Origin: Flavobacteriaceae bacterium
GTDB taxonomy: Bacteria > Bacteroidota > Bacteroidia > Flavobacteriales > Flavobacteriaceae
Reading direction: 5' to 3'
NCBI GenBank assembly: GCA_947458575.1
Contig: CANHBE010000063.1
Span: forward strand, 1 to 11,190
Length of the DNA: 11,190 nt
Both the position numbers and the translations under genes were made by a program. Shown piece after piece: positions 6,306 to 11,190 of the stretch. Each line of letters opens with the position of its first letter. Position 1 is the stretch's first letter. The notes below the pieces were generated by a model that worked only from the letters and a program-made list of their open reading frames with translations, had not been told where the DNA came from and did no database searches.

Positions 6306-7358
6306 TTAAAACTCTAACAAGATTTTTTGCGCTGAGAAACCGGGTCCAAAGCTTAACATCAGTCCTTTCTCTCCACGATTGGGTTGATTTTCCATTACTT
6401 TCTCCAGTACATATAATACAGTTGCGCTCGACATATTACCATATAACCGCAATATTTCTTTTGTTGCGTCTATATTTTTCCCCATTCCGGCAAACAATGA
6501 TTCTACTGTTTGGATAATTTTCTTTCCTCCCGGATGAAAAATCAAATGATCCATGGCCTCGATGCTCAAATTGTTCTTTGCCAGGAATGGATGAATAATC
6601 TCGGGAAAGTGAGATGCGATCGTTTCAGGAACCTCGATATCCAATACCATTTGTAAACCTGAATTCGTCAGTTTGAAACCCATCATATGCTCGTTATCAT
6701 AAAAGTGATACATCTCGTCATCTAGTATAGTCGCACCTTTAGCCTCTGGCTCTGAAGAGAGTAAAACACATGCAGCGCCATCGCCAAATATGGCAGCACT
6801 TACTATGTTTGCCATCGAAAAATCGTTTAATTGAAAGGTTGCTGTGGGCGACTCAACAGCGATAACGGCAGCACGTTTTCCCGGGTTTGCTTTCAAGAAA
6901 TTTCGAGCGTAAATAATTCCGGATATTCCTGCCGCACAGCCCATCTCTGTTACCGGTAGTCGCACGATGTCTTGCTTCATGCTTAGCTTATTGATCAGAT
7001 AGGCATCTAAAGATGGAATCATAATACCGGTGCAGCTGACCGTTATAATGTAATCTACTTCATTCGGATTCCATTTGGCCTTAATCAGCGCTTTACGTAA
7101 TACTTTTTCACCTAGATTAATAACTTCACGAACATAGATTTCATTTTTTTGTTCAAAAGATGTAGCGGTAAAAACTTCGATGGGATCCATGATAGAATAA
7201 CGTTTGTCAACTGCCGCGTTTTCGAAGATTTTCTTTACTTTTCGAATAAACCGCTCCTCGTGGCCGACCAGCCAATGATCTAGAAATGGTATTATATCCT
7301 CAGTACTTCTCGAATACTGCGGCAATTCCTTGGCAACAGTTGTTATGATTACACTCAT
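6306..7358 (-). CDS. type III polyketide synthase (chalcone/stilbene synthase family)
   Basis: A 350-residue homodimer-type condensing enzyme that extends a starter acyl thioester with malonyl-CoA units and cyclises the chain. The catalytic triad is complete: Cys141 (TEMGCAAGISG), His275 (FHPGG) and Asn308 (YGNMSSAT). SFGPG at 336-340 matches the C-terminal GFGPG loop. I place the start at the ATG at 7358, where ATGA overlaps the methyltransferase stop; the in-frame ATG at 7400 would add 14 residues with no family match and overlap the upstream gene by 46 bases. Family members make alkylresorcinols, alkylpyrones, tetrahydroxynaphthalene or phloroglucinol. The neighbouring ACP, ketosynthase and dehydratase favour a fatty or polyene acyl starter and so a phenolic-lipid type product, which is inference. 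Confidence 0.93.
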   Translation of the reverse strand: MSVIITTVAKELPQYSRSTEDIIPFLDHWLVGHEERFIRKVKKIFENAAVDKRYSIMDPIEVFTATSFEQKNEIYVREVINLGEKVLRKALIKAKWNPNEVDYIITVSCTGIMIPSLDAYLINKLSMKQDIVRLPVTEMGCAAGISGIIYARNFLKANPGKRAAVIAVESPTATFQLNDFSMANIVSAAIFGDGAACVLLSSEPEAKGATILDDEMYHFYDNEHMMGFKLTNSGLQMVLDIEVPETIASHFPEIIHPFLAKNNLSIEAMDHLIFHPGGKKIIQTVESLFAGMGKNIDATKEILRLYGNMSSATVLYVLEKVMENQPNRGEKGLMLSFGPGFSAQKILLEF

Positions 7359-8068
7359 AGTTTTGCAATTATCCACTGATACCGAAACGCCCATTTCCAT
7401 TTGATAACCGAGTTGGAGTTTGGAAAGTTCTTCGAGAAATCAATTAGTTCATTTTTTTTAAAGCCTCTCAGAATGGAAGTTAATCCGTCTTTTCTCGACA
7501 TCTCGTTTAGTCTAAAAACAACAGCAATCATTTGAAATAAGCGGTAGGCAATTTTACTTCTATGCAAATCATTTACGACAATTCCGAGCGTGGTAGTTCG
7601 TTCTAATTTTTCAATAAGTTGAATAATATCATCGTTCCTGAAATGATGTAAGGTCAATGTACACAGGGCAATATCAAATTTAATTTGTTCAAAATCTAAT
7701 TCGAAAATATCTTCTGAAAGATACTCGATATTTGCGTAGCGTGAGGAACATTTTTTTGCATAACCAATCGTAAAGGGATTCGCATCAACACCAATTAGTT
7801 TGATACTTCGATTATATTCGTTTGCAAAATCTGCCAAAACTCGCAGCATATCTCCATTTCCACAACCCAAATCGAGTACAGTGATTGTTTGTTCTTGAGG
7901 TACTTCCGATATCAATTTCTTAACGCCATCAAGTGTCAATTTGTTTCCTCCTAAAAGCCTATTTATTTGCGCGATTTTGTCTAATGACTCCTGCAATAGT
8001 GAGCCTTCTAGTTCAAAATCATCCATAATTTCAGGCGCTTCAGTTCTACATTTTGTACTTAAATTCAT
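7355..8068 (-). CDS. class I SAM-dependent methyltransferase
   Basis: A 237-residue Rossmann-fold methyltransferase. Motif I is VLDLGCGNGDML at 64-75, the acidic residue ending strand 2 is Asp95 in GVDAN, and LTLHHF at 138-143 and NDLHRS at 166-171 follow, typical of small-molecule methyltransferases. The N-terminal segment with PEIMDDFELEG (12-22) and INRLLGG (35-41) is of a type I associate with methyltransferases beside type III PKS genes. It probably methylates carbon or oxygen of the PKS-derived ring. Both ends carry ATGA overlaps, to the flavoprotein upstream and the PKS downstream, so translation is likely coupled. Streptomyces griseus srsB does a similar job but belongs to a membrane methyltransferase family, so this is an analogue and not an orthologue. 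Confidence 0.88.
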   Translation of the reverse strand: MNLSTKCRTEAPEIMDDFELEGSLLQESLDKIAQINRLLGGNKLTLDGVKKLISEVPQEQTITVLDLGCGNGDMLRVLADFANEYNRSIKLIGVDANPFTIGYAKKCSSRYANIEYLSEDIFELDFEQIKFDIALCTLTLHHFRNDDIIQLIEKLERTTTLGIVVNDLHRSKIAYRLFQMIAVVFRLNEMSRKDGLTSILRGFKKNELIDFSKNFPNSNSVIKWKWAFRYQWIIAKL

Positions 8069-9201
8069 GAGCCTTCAATTTTAATTATTTCACCGTGTGT
8101 GCTTTTGACAATCAGACGGAACAATGCCGGAAATAACATGATTATCCTCAGTGCTATTTCAGAAAGTTGTGGTTGATGAAGCAGTTTTGCTAACCATCGA
8201 CCGGTATTCATTCTTTTTCTAAAAGACCGATTCCACTCCATTTCATATTTTTCCTCCAATTCCTGTCTCGTTGTAATTGTCTTTTTATAATAATCATTTA
8301 TCAGTTCACATGCAATCTTAGCACTGTGAATTGCCATCGCCATACCATTGCCACACAAAGGATGAATAAGTCCGGCACTATCACCAATCATAATGATGTG
8401 ATTTTCAATAGCACGCTTTTTCTCAAATGAAATTTGACTGATGGTGAGCGGTTTTTCGAACAACGGCGTTGAAGAGCTTAATATGGCGTTTAAAAATGGA
8501 TTTTGAGAAACTACATGTTTTTGATATTCTTCAATACTTTTGTACTGTCTAAACGAGTTGAAATCTGCCAAATAGCAAATATTCACGATATCATTTTCAA
8601 TTTTTGAAACCCCACAGTAACCACCTTTAAAATGGTGTAAACCTACCACATTAGCGGGGAAATCAGCCTTATAATGTCCTTTTGCAGCCAACCATGGAGA
8701 TTTCTTTTGAATAAAAGACCGTTCTATTTTTTGATCTAAGTTGGATCGTTTTCCAAAGGCGCCGAGCACAAAATCAGCTGTGAGAATATCGTTGTTTGCA
8801 AGTTGAACGGTGAAGATATCTCGAATGAAGTCAATAGAATTCACTACTTCTTGAATAATAGCACAGCCGTTCTCAATTGCTTTTTGATACAAAGCATAAT
8901 CTAAGTGATACCTACTGATGCCAAATCCGCCCAATGGCAATTTTGATTTTATTGAGGCTCCATTTTGAATGGAAAAATGTATATTTTCAATATTTGCTGG
9001 TTTAAGACCGGATGGATTTACGCCCAGCCAATCCAAATATGGGAGCACTTCATTAGAAACATATTCACCACAAACTTTGTGTTTTGGGTAGCTATTCTTT
9101 TCAATCAAAGTAATCGAATATCCTATTTTAGAAAGATGAATAGCCGCCGTAAGTCCGGCTAATCCACCACCAACAATAACGACCGATTCTGAAGTTTCCA
9201 T
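8065..9201 (-). CDS. FAD-dependent oxidoreductase (geranylgeranyl reductase / hydroxylase family)
   Basis: A 378-residue flavoprotein of the p-hydroxybenzoate hydroxylase fold. VVIVGGGLAGLTAA (7-20) is the FAD-binding dinucleotide loop, Glu34 ends the second strand, KVCGE at 42-46 is characteristic of the geranylgeranyl-reductase-like group, and GDSAG (273-277) with PLCGNGM (281-287) forms the second FAD motif. I place the start at 9201, six residues before the Rossmann strand; the longer frame from 9261 adds 20 hydrophobic residues not seen in this family. It may hydroxylate or oxidise the aromatic ring made by the PKS (as proposed for srsC-like enzymes) or reduce double bonds of an acyl chain. 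It is the first gene of the operon; I see no clear promoter in the 91 bases before it, so read-through from acs and the DinB-like gene is possible. Confidence 0.87.
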   Translation of the reverse strand: METSESVVIVGGGLAGLTAAIHLSKIGYSITLIEKNSYPKHKVCGEYVSNEVLPYLDWLGVNPSGLKPANIENIHFSIQNGASIKSKLPLGGFGISRYHLDYALYQKAIENGCAIIQEVVNSIDFIRDIFTVQLANNDILTADFVLGAFGKRSNLDQKIERSFIQKKSPWLAAKGHYKADFPANVVGLHHFKGGYCGVSKIENDIVNICYLADFNSFRQYKSIEEYQKHVVSQNPFLNAILSSSTPLFEKPLTISQISFEKKRAIENHIIMIGDSAGLIHPLCGNGMAMAIHSAKIACELINDYYKKTITTRQELEEKYEMEWNRSFRKRMNTGRWLAKLLHQPQLSEIALRIIMLFPALFRLIVKSTHGEIIKIEGS

Positions 9202-9292
9202 AGCAAGTAAATCTATAAAAATTATAACGAGCTTGGTGATTTCACTTGTTATAAATATCATAAAAGAAACTTCACGGCGATATGAGAACCAT

Positions 9293-9760
9293 CTATTTCG
9301 GCATCAATTTTTTAAGCAAGGAAATTTGGCCTAAGTGATAATAGCTGTGCTCGATGACTCCTTCAATGTTACGACAATAGCTTCCATATTTTTGGTCTAC
9401 AAAGTCCTCACTTAATTGCGGATCATCCATTTGTCGGACATACTCGATAAATTTTTCGGCATTTTTAATGAAGTCAGTAACTAATGCAATCCAAGCCGCT
9501 TCATCTTTAATTTCAGGAAGATCAAAGCTATACTTGTCTCTAATATCAAGTGTTCCGCCTTCAAAAACATTTAAGATTCCGCTTAAGTAATAGTTGATAT
9601 GAAATGTTAGCAGCGCGATGGTATTAAGGTCTCCTATCTGATGAACTGCCTGCTGCCAATGCGTGTTTTCAATTTGTTCTTTAAAGTTTGTATTTGCTAT
9701 CCATTTTCCATCTAAAAGAACTTCTTGTAATCTATTTGCTATTGCAATACTTCTCTCCAT
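9293..9760 (-). CDS. DinB-like (DUF1572-type) four-helix protein
   Basis: A 155-residue protein with the DinB/YfiT-type helical bundle pattern. The putative metal-binding histidines are His54 (LTFHINYYL), His138 and His142 in EHSYYHLGQI, the usual H-x3-H-x2-Q ending. Members are metal-binding proteins, and some act as thiol-dependent transferases (with bacillithiol or mycothiol) or in stress responses, but many have no known role. It sits 53 bases after the acs stop and 91 bases before the polyketide operon, on the same strand. Whether it belongs to either unit is not clear. It may be a chance neighbour, or remove reactive by-products. Confidence 0.82.
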   Translation of the reverse strand: MERSIAIANRLQEVLLDGKWIANTNFKEQIENTHWQQAVHQIGDLNTIALLTFHINYYLSGILNVFEGGTLDIRDKYSFDLPEIKDEAAWIALVTDFIKNAEKFIEYVRQMDDPQLSEDFVDQKYGSYCRNIEGVIEHSYYHLGQISLLKKLMPK

Positions 9761-9813
9761 TATTCATTAGTTTAGAGGCAATTTGACCTGTTTTAAAAAG
9801 CTTGTTTTCCGAT

Positions 9814-11190
9814 CTACAATTTTCCGTCTTTTATTTCATCAACAATCTCCGGATTCAGTAAAGTTGTCGTGTCCCCAAAATTAGAGAAATCGCCTTCTGC
9901 AATCTTTCGAAGTATTCTTCTCATGATTTTTCCGGATCGTGTTTTTGGCAAACCTGAAACAAATTGAATCTTGTCTAACTTAGCGATTGGACCAATTTGG
10001 TCAGATATCAGTTGGTTAATCTCATTCGACAAGTTCTTTCGATCTCTGCTCTCTCCGATTTCTTTCAATATGATATAGCCATACAAGGCATTTCCTTTGA
10101 TATCATGTGGAAATCCAACAATAGCACTTTCTGCAACTGCCGGATGTTCGTTTATAGCATCTTCAATAGGGGCAGTTCCTAAATTATGTCCGGAAACAAT
10201 AACAATATCATCTACTCTACCTGTAATTCTATAATAGCCAACTTCATCTCTCAAGGCGCCATCACCCGTGAAGTATTTACCGGGAAAAGTCGAAAAATAA
10301 GTGTCTTTATATCGTTGATGATCGCCCCAGATTGTTCGTGCGATCGATGGCCAAGGAAATTTGATACACAAACTGCCGGTCACTTGATTTCCTTCAATTT
10401 CATTCCGTTTCTCATCCATCAATACAGGCTGTATACCCGGTAATGGCAAAGAAGCATAGGTTGGTTTTGTTGGCGTTACAAAGGCAATAGGAGAAATTAG
10501 AATTCCACCAGTTTCTGTTTGCCACCACGTATCAACCAATGGACATCGCTTTCCTCCTACGTGGTCGTTATACCAGTGCCAAGCTTCCTCATTGATAGGT
10601 TCCCCCACAGAGCCAATTACTTTTAGTGACTGTAAAGGAAATCGTTGCACATAGTCCAGACTTTCTTTTGCAAGTGCTCGGATTGCAGTAGGTGCAGTAT
10701 AAAACTGTGTTATTTTATGTTTTTCTATGACTTCCCAAAATCTACTAAAATCCGGATAAGACGGTACGCCTTCAAACATTACTGTGGTTGCGCCGTTCAA
10801 CAATGGACCGTAGAGGATATACGAGTGACCAGTTATCCAACCGATGTCAGCGGTACACCAAAAAATGTCATTTTCTTCGTAGTGAAAAACGTTTTTAAAA
10901 GTATAGGCGGTATACACCATATAACCTGCTGTAGTATGTACCATGCCTTTTGGTTTACCGGTAGAACCTGATGTATATAAAATAAACAACGGATCTTCAG
11001 CATCCATAATCTCAGCCACATTATTGTCAGATGCTTGGTCCAATAGCGGTTGCAGCCATTGATCTCTACCAGCTTTCATTTGAATATTCGTGTCGGTTCG
11101 TTTTACAACCAAAACATCTTTTACGCATGGGCATTTTTCTAAAGCTTCATCAATGATACCTTTTAAATCAATTGACTTGTTGCCTCTAAA
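9814..11190 (-). CDS. acs: acetyl-CoA synthetase, N-terminal part beyond the window
   Basis: The frame is open to the right edge and gives 458 C-terminal residues of AMP-forming acetyl-CoA synthetase (E. coli Acs has 652). It makes acetyl-CoA from acetate, ATP and CoA through acetyl-AMP. Visible signatures are YTSGSTGKPKG (phosphate-binding loop), CTADIGWITGHSY, MFEGVPSYP, SVGEPINEEAWHW, DTWWQTETGG (acetate-pocket tryptophan and adenylate contacts), ITGRVDD (hinge) and LPKTRSGKIMRRIL with the catalytic lysine that is acetylated in other bacteria. The segment after the hinge reads SGHNLGTAPIED where E. coli has SGHRLGTAEIES. An internal TTG at 11112 is not the start; the frame continues upstream with family-like sequence. 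It supplies acetyl-CoA, precursor of the malonyl-CoA used by the polyketide operon downstream. Confidence 0.96.
   Translation of the reverse strand, partial: FRGNKSIDLKGIIDEALEKCPCVKDVLVVKRTDTNIQMKAGRDQWLQPLLDQASDNNVAEIMDAEDPLFILYTSGSTGKPKGMVHTTAGYMVYTAYTFKNVFHYEENDIFWCTADIGWITGHSYILYGPLLNGATTVMFEGVPSYPDFSRFWEVIEKHKITQFYTAPTAIRALAKESLDYVQRFPLQSLKVIGSVGEPINEEAWHWYNDHVGGKRCPLVDTWWQTETGGILISPIAFVTPTKPTYASLPLPGIQPVLMDEKRNEIEGNQVTGSLCIKFPWPSIARTIWGDHQRYKDTYFSTFPGKYFTGDGALRDEVGYYRITGRVDDIVIVSGHNLGTAPIEDAINEHPAVAESAIVGFPHDIKGNALYGYIILKEIGESRDRKNLSNEINQLISDQIGPIAKLDKIQFVSGLPKTRSGKIMRRILRKIAEGDFSNFGDTTTLLNPEIVDEIKDGKL

Noticed and set aside
7359..7400. Longer start of the type III PKS at 7400
   Set aside because: It would overlap the methyltransferase by 46 bases and adds residues without family match. 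The ATGA junction at 7358 fits the coupling style of the operon.
9202..9261. Hydrophobic 20-residue N-terminal extension of the FAD-dependent oxidoreductase, possibly a membrane anchor
   Set aside because: The family starts a few residues before the GGGLAG loop, and the ATG at 9201 gives exactly that. The extension most likely reflects translated AT-rich leader sequence.
9202..9292. Own promoter for the polyketide operon
   Set aside because: Only imperfect -7 matches such as TAGATTTA are present, too close to the start codon and without a -33 TTG, so I did not list one.
10645..10971. Plus-strand open frame of 108 codons inside acs, and similar antisense frames elsewhere
   Set aside because: They lie opposite well-supported genes, show no family features and are cysteine-rich or low in complexity, as expected for shadow frames.
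1..11190. CRISPR arrays, insertion sequences, tRNA or rRNA genes, phage or attachment sites
   Set aside because: I read both strands for regular repeat-spacer patterns, transposase signatures and tRNA-like folds and saw none.

Overview
The window looks like chromosomal DNA of a low-GC member of the Bacteroidota, most likely the flavobacterial side. The evidence is AT-rich intergenic DNA, start sites without strong purine-rich ribosome binding sites, two matches to the Bacteroidota promoter -7 element TAnnTTTG, an exported DUF4874/DUF4832 protein, and an acetyl-CoA synthetase in the style I associate with this phylum. This placement rests on sequence style only.

Layout. (1) 1-809, minus: the start of a secreted DUF4874/DUF4832 protein, running off the left edge. 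(2) 810-1343: a 534-base non-coding region between divergent genes, with a promoter for each gene, three copies of an operator-like sequence around the left promoter, and a long A/T palindrome. (3) 1344-3859, plus: a two-gene unit of a cyclic-nucleotide-domain/CBS/DUF294 nucleotidyltransferase-like protein and a DnaQ-type 3'-5' exonuclease whose first catalytic aspartate is replaced by serine. (4) 3830-9201, minus: seven tightly packed genes. In transcription order they are an FAD-dependent oxidoreductase, a class I methyltransferase, a type III polyketide synthase, a FabZ-type dehydratase, a FabF-type ketosynthase, an acyl carrier protein and an AcpS-type phosphopantetheinyl transferase. Four junctions are 4-base ATGA overlaps, one is a 2-base gap, and the ketosynthase/ACP junction overlaps by 11 bases or is separated by 4, depending on the ACP start. 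(5) 9293-9760, minus: a DinB-like protein. (6) 9814 to the right edge, minus: the C-terminal 458 residues of acetyl-CoA synthetase (acs).

How the parts may work together. The seven-gene operon is the main point of interest. It appears to pair a small dedicated type II fatty-acid-synthase module (activating transferase, ACP, ketosynthase, dehydratase) with a type III polyketide synthase and two tailoring enzymes. The simplest model is that the module builds an acyl starter on the ACP, the type III PKS extends it with malonyl-CoA and cyclises it to a resorcinol, pyrone or related ring, and the methyltransferase and flavoprotein modify that ring. The order type III PKS, methylase, flavoprotein recalls the Streptomyces griseus srsABC phenolic-lipid genes, though here the order is reversed and the methyltransferase is of another class. 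No ketoreductase, enoyl reductase, transporter or regulator is present, so general fatty acid enzymes must help or the chain stays partly unreduced. The operon lies between acs and a DUF294/exonuclease pair, genes often found near each other in acetate-use loci, which suggests it was placed into an acetate-metabolism neighbourhood.
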